Shown piece after piece: positions 1-9,581 of a DNA stretch of 64,000 nt. The notes below the pieces were generated by a model. It was not told where the DNA came from, did no database searches, and saw nothing but the letters and a program-made list of their open reading frames with translations. The DNA lies in the NCBI RefSeq assembly GCF_001519055.1, contig NZ_KQ954288.1, positions 124,001 through 188,000 on the forward strand, written 5' to 3'. The first letter of the stretch is position 1, and every line of letters begins with the position of its first letter. Both the position numbers and the translations under genes were made by a program. Origin of the DNA: Novosphingobium sp. Fuku2-ISO-50 (GTDB lineage Bacteria; Pseudomonadota; Alphaproteobacteria; Sphingomonadales; Sphingomonadaceae).

Positions 1-1
1 A

Positions 2-1093
2 GAACAGGGTCTGGTGGTCCACACCGCGACCAAGCCGCATCTCGTGCGCTATAACGAGCGCATCCGGCTCGCCGGGCGGCTGATCGACAACGCTCTGCTC
101 GCCGCGCTGCTGGCCGAGGCGCTCGATCTGGGCGAAGATCTGGCCCCGAGCTTTTTCGAAGTGACCACGGCGGCGATGTTCATGGCCTTTGCCCGCGTCC
201 CTGCCGATGCCTGCGTGATCGAAACCGGGCTGGGCGGACGATTCGACGCGACCAATGTCATGGATCGCCCGGCAATCTGCGGCCTTGCGACGCTGGGCCT
301 TGATCATGAGGCCTTTCTGCTGATCCCCGAGCAGGGCGTGCCGCAAGACCCGCTGGCACGGATCGCCTTCGAAAAGGCCTCCATCGCCAAACCCGGCGTA
401 CCGCTGGTGACGCAGGTCTATCCCGATCTTGCCGCCGACACGGTTGCCGCAACAGCCGCTGCGATCGGCGCCCCGGTTCTGGCGCGCGGGCGCGACTGGC
501 ATGCCGACATCGGCGATGCCATTGCCTATCGCGATGCGCACGGCATGCTCGATCTGCCACTGCCCCACCTGCCCGGCGCGCATCAGGCGGACAATGCCGC
601 GCTCGCGGTGGCCATGCTGCGCCATCAGGACGCGGTGACGGTCTCGCCCGAAGCGATGGCGCGCGGGATCGTCGCGGCGCGCTGGCCCGCCCGGCTGCAA
701 CGGCTGAACGCCGGGCCGCTGACTGTGCTGGCCGGTGAACGCACGATCTGGCTCGACGGCGGGCACAACCCCGATGCGGGCGCGGCGATCGCGCGCCATC
801 TGGCGGATCAGCCGCCAGTCCATGTCGTGATCGGGATGCTGGCCAACAAGGATCCGGGCGCCATCCTCGTGCCGCTGGGTCATCATGCGCTGTCGGTCAC
901 GATCGTCCCTGCGCCCGGCCACGACGCGCACACCCCCGAAGCGTTCGCCCCGTTCAGCGCCATCCCGCTCAGCAGCGCGCCCGACGTCGCCGCCGCGCTT
1001 TGCGCGCTGCCGCCGACCGGCGACGTGCTGATCACCGGATCGCTCTATCTTGCGGGCGACGTGCTCCGGCGCAACGGCGAAATTCCCGATTAA
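2..1093 (+). CDS. folC: Bifunctional folylpolyglutamate synthase / dihydrofolate synthase, 5' truncated by the window edge
   Basis: FolC joins L-glutamate to dihydropteroate and then adds further glutamates to folates, using ATP, in the cytoplasm. The reading frame is already open at base 2, so the first roughly 60-70 residues, including the P-loop, lie outside the window; 363 residues remain. Visible family signatures are FFEVTTAAMFMAF, ETGLGGRFDATNV and FEKASIAKPGVPLV in the Mur-ligase-type central domain, and WLDGGHNPDAG and GMLANKDP in the C-terminal domain. The stop codon overlaps the stop of the convergent AmpG-like gene by 4 bp, so there is no room for a terminator between them. No accD or trp genes, its common neighbours, are visible because the window starts here. 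Confidence 0.95.
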   Translation, partial: EQGLVVHTATKPHLVRYNERIRLAGRLIDNALLAALLAEALDLGEDLAPSFFEVTTAAMFMAFARVPADACVIETGLGGRFDATNVMDRPAICGLATLGLDHEAFLLIPEQGVPQDPLARIAFEKASIAKPGVPLVTQVYPDLAADTVAATAAAIGAPVLARGRDWHADIGDAIAYRDAHGMLDLPLPHLPGAHQADNAALAVAMLRHQDAVTVSPEAMARGIVAARWPARLQRLNAGPLTVLAGERTIWLDGGHNPDAGAAIARHLADQPPVHVVIGMLANKDPGAILVPLGHHALSVTIVPAPGHDAHTPEAFAPFSAIPLSSAPDVAAALCALPPTGDVLITGSLYLAGDVLRRNGEIPD

Positions 1094-2748
1094 GCCGCGT
1101 TTTGCGGCTCCGTCCGCCGCGCAGTCAGCCATTCAAGCAGAACGAAGCCGACCGCGACCAGCCCGGCGGCGGCGGTCCAGCGGAACATCGTCGCATAGCC
1201 GAGATGGTCGATGGTATCCCCGGCAATGCCCTTGCCCAGCGATCCGACGAGAAACGTCATCGACGACAGCAGCGCATATTGCACGGCGGTATGGCTGCGG
1301 CTGACTTGCCCCGACAGATAGGCGACGAACGCCGCCCCCGCGATGCCGGTCGACATGTTTTCGACACTGATCGCGATCAGCAGGCGCAGCATCCGCGCAT
1401 CGGCGCCAAACACACCGCCCAGCGCCGACAAGCCGCTCGCACGCGCCATGGCATCGATATGCACGGCGCCTTCGGCAAGGTCGGCATAGACGAAATTGCC
1501 CAGCACCGGCAGCACCGCGCCGATCAGGATCGTCGGCATGCGGCCCAGTCGCGCAAACAGCACCCCGCCCAGCGCAATCCCGGCCATCGTCATCAAAATG
1601 CCGAAGATCTTTGAGGCAAAGGCCACCTCGTCCTTCGTATAGTGCAGGAAATCGAGATAGAACGGCAGCGCAAAGCTGCCCCATACGTTGTAGCAGAGCG
1701 TATAGCTGAGGATCATCCCGATCATCACCAGCACGCGCCAGCCGAGCCGCCCCGACAGTTCCGCCAAAGGCGCGACGAGGGCCAGCCAGAGATGGTCGGC
1801 AGCGGTGATTTTACCCGTCCCGCCCCCGCCCCCGCCCCCGCTACGCCGCGCCCGATTGGTCAGCGCGGCGACCAGCAACGGCACGCCGACGGTGGCCAGC
1901 ACGATCAACGGCGCATGGCCCCGCGTGAAATCGGCCACCGAGGGCCGCGCCACGCCGGGCACGGCAGGCCTGAGCATCGCCACCATGAACAGCCCTATGC
2001 TGCCGATCGCCCAGCCCCAGCCCAGCGCGACCACTACCAACGCGAGGCCGCGCAGCGACGGTGCGGGCTCGTTGATCATGGCGCCTGCCTGATCGGCCGC
2101 CGGACGCGGGGTATCGGGCGCGCCCAGTGTGACCAGCGCCACCCCGGCGATCAGCGCTGCCATCACCGCATAGACCATCGGCCAGGGCAACCGCGCCGCC
2201 AGGAACAGCGCAAAGGCGCCACCGACCAGCGCCGCCAGCCGATAGCCGAACTGATAGAGCGACGAGAGCAATTCGACCGGCACGGTTTCATCGGCGACAT
2301 CGATCCGCCAGGCATCGATCGCGACGTCCTGCGTCGCCGAGGCCAGCGCGGCGATCAGCGCGATCAGCGCAAACCGGCCCAGCGCCACCACCGGATCGGT
2401 CATCGCCAGTCCGAGCAGCGCCGCGACCAGCGTGATCTGGCAGGCAAGAATCCACCCCTTGCGCCGCCCCAACCGGCCGATTCCGGGCAAGGCCAGTCGA
2501 TCGACCAGCGGCGACCACAGAAACTTGAACGAATAGGCCAGGCCAATCCACGCCAGCACGCCGATCGTCGCCATCGCCACATGCGCTTCGCCCAGCCAGG
2601 CGTTGAGCGTGCCGATCAACAGCGCATAAGGCAGCCCCGAGGAAAACCCGAGCGCAAGCATCGTCCCGGCCTTGCGGCTGGCCAGCGCCATGCGCAGCAA
2701 CCGCCAACCTTTTGGCCGCGCTGCCCGATCGCCCACTTGTCCCGCCAT
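1090..2748 (-). CDS. AmpG-like muropeptide permease, MFS superfamily
   Basis: An integral inner-membrane transporter of about 552 residues with 12-14 hydrophobic segments. The N-terminal GFSSGLPYALLIGTLNAWL is the classical AmpG start. AmpG imports anhydromuropeptides from the periplasm for cell-wall recycling, and in beta-lactamase producers this feeds AmpR signalling. A long cytoplasmic loop near residue 310 contains seven consecutive glycines encoded by a GCCCCC hexamer repeat at about 1819-1841. The start chosen is ATG at 2748 (MAGQVGDRA); an ATG 19 codons downstream (MALASRKAGTML) is also possible and neither has a strong ribosome binding site. The frame stays open upstream past 4 kb, but that part is antisense to rluB and rsmD and not coding. 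Substrate specificity is inferred from the family. Confidence 0.82.
   Translation of the reverse strand: MAGQVGDRAARPKGWRLLRMALASRKAGTMLALGFSSGLPYALLIGTLNAWLGEAHVAMATIGVLAWIGLAYSFKFLWSPLVDRLALPGIGRLGRRKGWILACQITLVAALLGLAMTDPVVALGRFALIALIAALASATQDVAIDAWRIDVADETVPVELLSSLYQFGYRLAALVGGAFALFLAARLPWPMVYAVMAALIAGVALVTLGAPDTPRPAADQAGAMINEPAPSLRGLALVVVALGWGWAIGSIGLFMVAMLRPAVPGVARPSVADFTRGHAPLIVLATVGVPLLVAALTNRARRSGGGGGGGTGKITAADHLWLALVAPLAELSGRLGWRVLVMIGMILSYTLCYNVWGSFALPFYLDFLHYTKDEVAFASKIFGILMTMAGIALGGVLFARLGRMPTILIGAVLPVLGNFVYADLAEGAVHIDAMARASGLSALGGVFGADARMLRLLIAISVENMSTGIAGAAFVAYLSGQVSRSHTAVQYALLSSMTFLVGSLGKGIAGDTIDHLGYATMFRWTAAAGLVAVGFVLLEWLTARRTEPQNAA
1819..1841. repeat. GCCCCC hexanucleotide tract inside the AmpG-like gene
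   Basis: About three and a half tandem copies of a six-base unit. They encode an in-frame polyglycine run in a predicted cytoplasmic loop. Copy changes would add or remove two glycines without shifting the frame. Confidence 0.8.
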
Positions 2749-2895
2749 ACCGACCTGTCCGCCCTGCCGCTTCGTCGCGCCCGACCCTAGCGGCGATCCC
2801 GTGCAGCGCCAGCCCCTTCCCTTGCCCTTTCCACATGCCGACAGCCATCCTGCTTGGGGGGTGACGCAGAGCCGTCGGCCCGCTATGGCGATGCG

Positions 2896-3768
2896 ATGTC
2901 CCACCCCGAAAAGCCCGGAAGCAGCCGCCCGCGACGGCCCGCCGCTTCCCCCGCACAGCGCCGTCCGGCGCGTCCTGTCCCGCCTGCGCGACCCGCAACG
3001 CCAAAATCGGCACCCGATCCCGACGCGCCGCCGCGTGAAGGCGAACGTATTGCCAAGCTGCTGGCGCGCGCCGGCATTGCCAGCCGCCGCGATGTCGAAC
3101 GAATCATCGCCGAGGGACGCATCAGCCTCAACGGCGAAGTCGTCACCACACCCGCGACCGTTCTGAAAAACCTCAGGGGCGTGACTGTCGATGGCAAGCC
3201 GGTCGCGCCTGCAGCGCCCGCCCGCCTGTTTCGCTTTCACAAGCCCGAGGGCCTGATCACCGCCGAGCGCGACCCCGCCGGGCGCCCGACGATCTACAAC
3301 GCGCTGGTCAACGCGCTGCCCAAGGGCTGCCCGCGCATGATGCCGGTCGGGCGGCTCGATCTCGGCACCGAAGGGCTGCTGCTGCTGACCAACGACGGCG
3401 AATTGAAACGCGCACTGGAATTGCCCGCGACCGGCATCCCGCGCACCTATCGCGCCCGCACGTTTGGCGACATCAGCCAGGCAAAGCTCGAGGAACTGAG
3501 CGAAGGGATCGAGATCGAAGGCGTGCGCTATGGCTCGATCGATGCCAATATGGAACGGCGCACGGGCCGCAACCAGTGGGTCGAAATGACCCTGACCGAA
3601 GGCAAGAACCGCGAAGTCCGCCGCGTGCTCGAACATCTCGGGCTTCAGGTTTCGCGCTTGATCCGGGTGGCCTATGGGCCGTTCCTGCTGGCCGACCTGC
3701 CGCGCGGGGCCGCCGACGAAGTGCGCCAGGTCGATGTCGAAAAATTCCGTAAATCCCTGAAAATCTGA
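2896..3768 (+). CDS. rluB: 23S rRNA pseudouridine synthase, RluB/RsuA family
   Basis: Converts a uridine of 23S rRNA (U2605 in E. coli) to pseudouridine in the cytoplasm. The 290-residue protein has a basic, Pro/Arg-rich N-terminal tail of about 45 residues, an S4 RNA-binding domain (ERIAKLLARAGIASRRDVER), and the catalytic domain with GRLDLGTEGLLLLTNDGEL, where the Asp after GRL is the nucleophile. RFHKPEGLITAE and EGKNREVRRVLEHLGL are further family motifs. The ATG at 2896 is preferred over a TTG 14 codons upstream. rsmD follows 25 bp downstream on the same strand, a common rRNA-modification pairing. The gene is divergent from the AmpG-like permease. Confidence 0.92.
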   Translation: MSHPEKPGSSRPRRPAASPAQRRPARPVPPARPATPKSAPDPDAPPREGERIAKLLARAGIASRRDVERIIAEGRISLNGEVVTTPATVLKNLRGVTVDGKPVAPAAPARLFRFHKPEGLITAERDPAGRPTIYNALVNALPKGCPRMMPVGRLDLGTEGLLLLTNDGELKRALELPATGIPRTYRARTFGDISQAKLEELSEGIEIEGVRYGSIDANMERRTGRNQWVEMTLTEGKNREVRRVLEHLGLQVSRLIRVAYGPFLLADLPRGAADEVRQVDVEKFRKSLKI

Positions 3769-3793
3769 AAACAGAAAATCTGAGACCAAACTC

Positions 3794-4342
3794 ATGAGAA
3801 TCATTGCTGGCGAATGGCGCGGGCGCAAGCTGACCGCGCCGGCAGGCGATACTACGCGCCCGACCGCCGACCGTACCCGCGAAACGCTGTTTTCGATGCT
3901 CGCCAGCCGGTTGGGCAGCTTTGACGGGCTGTCGGTGGCCGACTTGTTTGCCGGATCGGGCGCGCTCGGGCTTGAGGCCCTGTCGCGCGGGGCGGCGAGC
4001 GCGCTGTTCGTCGAACAGGATGCCAAGGCACTCGACGCGATCCGCGCCAATATCCGCACGCTCGACGCGGGCGCGCGTGCGACGGTGCGCGCCGGTTCGG
4101 TGCTGGCGCTGGGCATCGCGCGCGAGCCGCTCGATCTCGTGCTGCTCGATCCGCCCTATCGCACCGGGGCGGGCGCAGTCGCGCTCGACAGGCTGGCCCG
4201 GCTCGGCTGGATCGGCTCTGGCACCTGGATCAGTCTGGAAACCGCCTACGACGAAACGGTCGACGTGCGCGGCATGGTCGTCGATACCGACCGCAAAGTG
4301 GGCAAGGCCCGGATCACCCTGCTCCGGCCCGAACCTTCGTAA
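3794..4342 (+). CDS. rsmD: 16S rRNA (guanine966-N2)-methyltransferase
   Basis: RsmD methylates G966 of 16S rRNA with S-adenosylmethionine during 30S assembly. The 182-residue length is normal. Visible are the N-terminal MRIIAGEWRGRKLTAP, the SAM-binding motif VADLFAGSGALGLEALSRG and the catalytic LVLLDPPYRTG (DPPY, N-methyltransferase class). It lies 25 bp after rluB and is probably cotranscribed with it. The downstream MHS transporter is convergent, with 12 bp between stop codons. Confidence 0.95.
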   Translation: MRIIAGEWRGRKLTAPAGDTTRPTADRTRETLFSMLASRLGSFDGLSVADLFAGSGALGLEALSRGAASALFVEQDAKALDAIRANIRTLDAGARATVRAGSVLALGIAREPLDLVLLDPPYRTGAGAVALDRLARLGWIGSGTWISLETAYDETVDVRGMVVDTDRKVGKARITLLRPEPS

Positions 4343-4354
4343 CGCGGTTTTGGC

Positions 4355-5626
4355 CTAACGCCGTTTCGGCGCGAACCGCACACCCGCCAGAGTGACGGCG
4401 CCCGCCGCTGTCAGAAACAGGCCGACATAGGCCACCCCGCCGGTCAGCGCGAGCCAACTGGCGGCAAACGGCGCCAGCGCGCCGCCGATGATGCCGCCGC
4501 AATTGAACGCGATCGAAATGCCGGTATAGCGCACCCCGGTCGGATAGAGCGTGGGCAACCAGGCGCCAAGCGGTCCATAGGCCAGCCCCATGACCAGAAG
4601 CGCAGCCATCAGCGTTGCCAGCACGACCGGCACCGATCCCGAGGCCAGCCCGGTGCCGAACACCAGCCCGACGACCATCGTCAGCGCGGCCCCAATCGCC
4701 AGAACCCGCGCCGGATTGGTGCGGTCCGACCAATATCCCGCCAGCATGATCCCCGCCGCCAGGGCAAAATTGGCAACGAGCTGCACCGCGAGAAAGCTCT
4801 GCATCGCATAGCCGAGTTTTGTCGTCGCAAACGACAGCGCAAATGTCGTCGCCAGATAGAAAATGGCAAAGCATGCCACCACCCCCGCCGTGCCCGCAAC
4901 GACCGCACCGGGATAGCGGCGAAACAACGTCCCCACCGGCACGCGCGGCGGCGGCGCATGGTCCAGCGCGGCGCGAAATGCCGCCGTTTCGCCGATTTTC
5001 ATCCGCACCCACAGCCCAAGCCCGACCAAGACCGAGCTGGCAAGGAACGGGATGCGCCAGCCCCACGCGGCAAAGGATGCGGGGGACAGCGTCAAGGAAA
5101 GGATCAGAAACAGCCCGTTGGCGACCAGAAAACCCAGCGGCGCCCCCAGCTGCGGCGCGGCGCCAAAGCGCGCTTCCCATCCCTTTGGCGCATTTTCCAC
5201 CGCCAGCAGGCTCGCCCCGCCCCATTCGCCGCCAAGACCAAACCCCTGGCCAAAACGCATCAGGCACAACAGCGTCGGCGCAATCGGCCCGGCCATGGCA
5301 TACGTCGGCAGGAACGCGATCGCCAAAGTCGACCCGCCCATCAGCATGAGCGAGGCGACCAGCGTCGATTTGCGCCCGACCCGATCGCCGAAATGGCCAA
5401 AGGCAATCGCACCGACCGGTCGCGCGACAAACGCCAGGCCGAACGTCATGAACGCCAGCAATGTGCGCGCCGCCGGGGATTGCGCCGGAAAGAACAACGG
5501 CCCGATGACCAGCGCCGACGCGGTCGCATAAATATAGAAATCGTAGAATTCGACCGCCGTGCCAACAAGGCTCGCGGTCAGAATTCGCGCGTGCTGGCGC
5601 ACGGGGTTGGTCCGGTACGGGATCAT
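4355..5626 (-). CDS. MFS transporter, metabolite:H+ symporter (MHS) family
   Basis: An inner-membrane proton symporter of 423 residues with about 12 transmembrane segments. The N-terminal ASLVGTAVEFYDFYIYATAS is the MHS signature seen in ShiA, ProP and KgtP. The loop 2-3 motif GHFGDRVGRKSTLVASL is also present. Members carry dicarboxylates, osmolytes or aromatic acids, and the substrate cannot be told from sequence. The start at 5626 (MIPYRTNPVRQH) is supported by a GGGGAGGG Shine-Dalgarno 3 bases upstream. It is divergent from the chemoreceptor at 5791 and no catabolic genes adjoin it. Confidence 0.88.
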   Translation of the reverse strand: MIPYRTNPVRQHARILTASLVGTAVEFYDFYIYATASALVIGPLFFPAQSPAARTLLAFMTFGLAFVARPVGAIAFGHFGDRVGRKSTLVASLMLMGGSTLAIAFLPTYAMAGPIAPTLLCLMRFGQGFGLGGEWGGASLLAVENAPKGWEARFGAAPQLGAPLGFLVANGLFLILSLTLSPASFAAWGWRIPFLASSVLVGLGLWVRMKIGETAAFRAALDHAPPPRVPVGTLFRRYPGAVVAGTAGVVACFAIFYLATTFALSFATTKLGYAMQSFLAVQLVANFALAAGIMLAGYWSDRTNPARVLAIGAALTMVVGLVFGTGLASGSVPVVLATLMAALLVMGLAYGPLGAWLPTLYPTGVRYTGISIAFNCGGIIGGALAPFAASWLALTGGVAYVGLFLTAAGAVTLAGVRFAPKRR

Positions 5627-5790
5627 GCCCTCCCCTTGTTCATCGTTCTCAAGCGCCATCCACGCGGTAACACTTTCCGTTAGGTCATCCGCAAAATTGC
5701 GCAAGAGCAGCTTTAACGAATCACAAACCTGCCGAGCTAGACCGCTCGGCACTGCAAAGGACGAGCCGAGCGCAGCAAGAGGCCCAAACA

Positions 5791-7230
5791 ATGCTCCAAT
5801 GGTTTGAACAACGCGCCCCGATCCGGGAGAAATTCAAGGCACTGCTGTTTGCACACGGCCTTTGGGCCATGGTCGCGCTTGGCGCCGCGCTATGGGCGGG
5901 CAACGGCGGCGGACTGATCTATCCGGGGTTGCTTGCCGGCTTTGCGCTGATCGCCACGCTGGCAACGGTGATAATCAGCGGAAAAATGATCTGCGACCCA
6001 TATGTCGCCACGGTCGTGCGCATGGAGGGGCTGGCCCGGGGCGATCTCGACAGCCCGCTCGACTATACCCATCATAGCGACTGCGTCGGCCGGATGACCA
6101 AGGCGATGGACGTGTTCCGCGCCAATGCTCTCGCCGTGCGCAGGGCGGGGGAAGACCAGGAACGCATCGTGACGACGCTGGGCAACGCTCTGTCGCGCCT
6201 GTCGGATGCAGACCTGTCGAGCCGCGTCAACGAAGCGCTGCCCGGCAAAGGCGAAGCGCTGCGTCAGCAATTCAACCAGGCCGTCACGGTTCTGCAAGAC
6301 ACGCTGTCGACCGTTTCGCAGTCGTCGCACACGATCGCCAATGCCTCGAGCGAAATCCGCGCCGCATCCAACGATCTCGCCAACCGGACCGAGCAACAGG
6401 CCGCCTCGATCCAGGACGCCAACCGCGCGATGAACGATGTCACCAAACTGGTCGAACGCAACACGTCGAGCGTGTTCGAAGTCAACCAGTCGATCACCGA
6501 TGCCCATCGCGAAGCGACCCAGGGTGGCCGGATCGTCGAGGACGCGGTCTCTGCGATGACCAAGATCCAGAGCTCGTCGCAGGAAATCGGCCAGATCATC
6601 AACGTGATCGACGGCATCGCGTTTCAGACCAACTTGCTGGCGCTCAATGCCGGGGTCGAAGCGGCGCGCGCGGGCGATGCCGGCAAAGGCTTTGCCGTGG
6701 TCGCCAACGAAGTGCGCGCGCTGGCCCAGCGCAGCGCCGACGCCGCGCGCGAAATCAAGGATCTGATCAACGCGAGCAGCCAGCATGTCAGCCAGGGCGT
6801 CGACCTCGTCGGTGCCACCGGCAAAGCGCTCGGCCAGATCGTGGCACGCGTCGGCGAAGTCTCGGTGCTCGTGCAGAGCATCGCCGAATCCGCGCAACAG
6901 CAAGTGCAGATGCTGTCCGGGGTGTCGAGCACCGTCAATCAGATGGACACGATGACCCAGCAGAACGCAGCCATGGTCGAACAAAGCAACGCTGCCGCCC
7001 AGAGCCTGGCCGACGAAGCCGGGCGGTTGGCCAACAATGTCAGCCGCTTTACCATTTCGGGCGGTGGCTCCACCCAATCGGCCAGATCCTACAGCCCGCC
7101 GCCTGCCCCCGTTGCTGTAGCCCGCCCCCCTGCCCCTGCCAAAAGCCACGCCACCGCAAGCCCCAGGCCGGCAATCCATGGCAACCTCGCGGTCAAAGCG
7201 GACCCGACCGACGACTGGAGCGAATTCTAA
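5791..7230 (+). CDS. Methyl-accepting chemotaxis protein without a periplasmic sensor domain
   Basis: A 479-residue chemoreceptor. Two hydrophobic segments (about residues 20-38 and 42-62) are separated by only a few residues, so almost nothing is exposed to the periplasm. A HAMP-like region follows from about residue 70, then a long coiled-coil signalling domain. The conserved hairpin tip is [20 protein letters not shown], with [19 protein letters not shown] after it. The tail is Ala/Pro-rich and ends in DDWSEF, which fits the WxxF C-terminal docking pentapeptide for CheR/CheB. It probably senses a membrane or cytoplasmic cue. No che genes are nearby. Confidence 0.93.
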   Translation: MLQWFEQRAPIREKFKALLFAHGLWAMVALGAALWAGNGGGLIYPGLLAGFALIATLATVIISGKMICDPYVATVVRMEGLARGDLDSPLDYTHHSDCVGRMTKAMDVFRANALAVRRAGEDQERIVTTLGNALSRLSDADLSSRVNEALPGKGEALRQQFNQAVTVLQDTLSTVSQSSHTIANASSEIRAASNDLANRTEQQAASIQDANRAMNDVTKLVERNTSSVFEVNQSITDAHREATQGGRIVEDAVSAMTKIQSSSQEIGQIINVIDGIAFQTNLLALNAGVEAARAGDAGKGFAVVANEVRALAQRSADAAREIKDLINASSQHVSQGVDLVGATGKALGQIVARVGEVSVLVQSIAESAQQQVQMLSGVSSTVNQMDTMTQQNAAMVEQSNAAAQSLADEAGRLANNVSRFTISGGGSTQSARSYSPPPAPVAVARPPAPAKSHATASPRPAIHGNLAVKADPTDDWSEF

Positions 7231-7268
7231 AGGTTGCCTGATCGGCGCAAGTTCCCTACTTGTTCCCG

Positions 7269-9572
7269 GTGACGCAGACTTCCATCCCCCAAAATCTCGC
7301 CTCTGCCGACCTGCCTGACTGGCTCGCCAGGCTCAATCCGCCTCAGCGCGAGGCGGTGTTGACGACCGACGGGCCGGTGCTGATGCTTGCAGGCGCCGGC
7401 ACCGGCAAGACCGCCGCGCTGACCGCACGGCTGGCGTGGCTCTTGCGGCGACGGCTCGCCTGGCCGAGCGAGATCTTGTGCGTGACGTTTACCAACCGTG
7501 CGGCGCGCGAAATGCGCGAACGGGTGGGGCATCTGATCGGCCCGGCGGTCGAGGGCATGCCGTGGCTCGGCACGTTCCATGCAATTGCGGCCAAGATGCT
7601 GCGCCGCCATGCCGAACTGGTCGGGCTGACCAGCAATTTCACGATCATCGACACCGACGATCAGTTGCGCCTGCTCAAGCAGTTGATCCAGGCCGAAGGA
7701 ATCGACGACAAGCGCTGGCCCGCGCGGCAATTGGCCGGGCTGATCGATCGGTGGAAGAACCGGGGCCTCAATCCCGCCGATCTCGACACGCTGGAAAACG
7801 AATCCTGGGCCAATGGCAAAGGGCAACGGTTCTACACGCTCTATCAGGACCGCCTGCGCGCGCTCAATGCCTGCGATTTCGGCGATCTTCTGCTGCACAT
7901 GCTCAACATCTTTCGCCGCGAGCGCGAGGTTCTGGAATCGTGGCAGCAGCGGTTTCGCTATGTCATGGTCGACGAATATCAGGATACCAACGCAGTCCAG
8001 TATCTGTGGCTGCGGCTGATTGCGCAAAACCGGCGCAACATTTGCGTGGTGGGTGACGACGATCAGTCGATCTATTCATGGCGCGGCGCGGAAGTCGCCA
8101 ATATCCTGCGCTTTGAAAAGGATTTTCCAGGCGCGCGGGTGATCCGGCTGGAACAGAATTATCGCTCCACGCCGCATATCCTGGGCGCAGCCTCGGGCCT
8201 GATCGCGGAAAATTCCGAACGCCTGGGCAAGACGTTGTGGACAGAGCGGGACGGCGGCGACCGCTTGCGCGTGATCGGGGTATGGGATGCGACCGAGGAA
8301 GCCCGGCGCGTCGGCGACGAGATCGAACGGCTCGAACGCGAAGGCTGTCCGCTCGATGCGATTGCCATCCTCGTGCGCGCGCAGTTCCAGACTCGCGAAT
8401 TCGAAGACCGCTTTCTCCAGATCGGCCTCGCCTATCGCATTGTCGGCGGGTTCCGCTTTTACGAACGCGCCGAAATCCGCGATGCGCTGGCCTATCTGCG
8501 GCTGATCGCCTCGCCGTCGGACGATCTGGCCTTTGAACGCATCTGGAACACGCCAAAGCGTGGGCTGGGCGACAAGACGCTGGAAAAGCTGCATCGCTTT
8601 GCTCGCTCGCAGGCGCTGCCGATGTTGCGCGCGGCGCACGACATTGCCGATACCGACGAATTACCTGCGCGCGCGCGCGGCACGTTGATCGCACTGGTGC
8701 GCGATTTCGCGCGCTGGCGCGACAGCGCGGCAACGCTGACCCCGGCGGAACTGGCACGCACCATGCTCGACGAAAGCGGCTATAGCGCCGCGCTTCAGGC
8801 CGAACACACCACCGAAGCGAACGGGCGGCTGGAAAACCTGTCGGAACTCGCGCGTGCGATGGAAGAGTACGAGACGCTGTCCGACTTCCTCGAACATGTC
8901 AGCCTGGTCATGGACAATGACGCCAATGCCGACGAGGCCAAGGTCACGATCATGACCATGCACGCGGCCAAAGGACTCGAATTCGACCAGGTGTTTCTGC
9001 CGGGATGGGAAGAAGGCGTATTCCCCTCGCAGCGCTCGCTCGACGAGGGCGGGCTTGCCAGTCTCGAAGAAGAGCGGCGGCTGGCCTATGTCGCGATTAC
9101 CCGCGCGCGCAAACGCTGCACCATTCTCCATGCCGCAAACAGGCGCATCTATGGCCAGTGGACCAGTTCGATCCCGTCGCGTTTCGTCGGCGAGCTGCCC
9201 GGCGACCATGTCGAAGAGGAAACCACGCTGGCCGGCGGCGCTTCGCTGTGGCGGGCGCACTGGTCGGAACATAGCGATCCGTTTGCCGATGCAGCGCGTA
9301 CCAATCCGTCGCGTGTCGCCAGCCGCGGCCCCGGCTGGCAACGTGCGGCGACCGCACCGATCGACGTCGTTCCGCGCCGCGTCGCCGAACCATCTCGCAG
9401 CGCGGCCAGCTTTGCCGCAAAGCCGCGCGCCGACCTTGGCATCGGCGCGCGCGTGTTCCACGACAAGTTCGGCTATGGCGTGATTACCGGGCAGGACGGC
9501 AACAAGCTCGAGATCGATTTCGACAATGCCGGGCACAAGCGGGTTCTCGACAGCTTCGTCAAGCCCGCCTGA
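7269..9572 (+). CDS. UvrD/PcrA-type superfamily 1 DNA helicase
   Basis: An ATP-driven 3'-5' DNA helicase of 767 residues for repair and replication restart, related to UvrD and PcrA. Motifs in order: NPPQREAV (Q motif), AGAGTGKTAALTARLAWLL (Walker A, near residue 45), VDEYQDTN (motif II), GDDDQSIYSWRGA (III), LEQNYRST (IV), TIMTMHAAKGLEFDQVFLPG (V) and YVAITRARKR (VI). The C-terminal segment GARVFHDKFGYGVITG resembles the Tudor-like fold through which UvrD and PcrA contact RNA polymerase. The GTG at 7269 is chosen; a TTG at 7260 is an in-frame alternative and neither has a clear Shine-Dalgarno. The Flp pilin gene is convergent, 9 bp away. Confidence 0.93.
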   Translation: MTQTSIPQNLASADLPDWLARLNPPQREAVLTTDGPVLMLAGAGTGKTAALTARLAWLLRRRLAWPSEILCVTFTNRAAREMRERVGHLIGPAVEGMPWLGTFHAIAAKMLRRHAELVGLTSNFTIIDTDDQLRLLKQLIQAEGIDDKRWPARQLAGLIDRWKNRGLNPADLDTLENESWANGKGQRFYTLYQDRLRALNACDFGDLLLHMLNIFRREREVLESWQQRFRYVMVDEYQDTNAVQYLWLRLIAQNRRNICVVGDDDQSIYSWRGAEVANILRFEKDFPGARVIRLEQNYRSTPHILGAASGLIAENSERLGKTLWTERDGGDRLRVIGVWDATEEARRVGDEIERLEREGCPLDAIAILVRAQFQTREFEDRFLQIGLAYRIVGGFRFYERAEIRDALAYLRLIASPSDDLAFERIWNTPKRGLGDKTLEKLHRFARSQALPMLRAAHDIADTDELPARARGTLIALVRDFARWRDSAATLTPAELARTMLDESGYSAALQAEHTTEANGRLENLSELARAMEEYETLSDFLEHVSLVMDNDANADEAKVTIMTMHAAKGLEFDQVFLPGWEEGVFPSQRSLDEGGLASLEEERRLAYVAITRARKRCTILHAANRRIYGQWTSSIPSRFVGELPGDHVEEETTLAGGASLWRAHWSEHSDPFADAARTNPSRVASRGPGWQRAATAPIDVVPRRVAEPSRSAASFAAKPRADLGIGARVFHDKFGYGVITGQDGNKLEIDFDNAGHKRVLDSFVKPA

Positions 9573-9581
9573 GCCACCGCC

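Noticed and set aside
2749..4116. The AmpG-like frame stays open for another 450 codons upstream.
   Set aside because: That part is antisense to rluB and rsmD, whose conserved motifs are clear. The open frame is a high-GC artefact.
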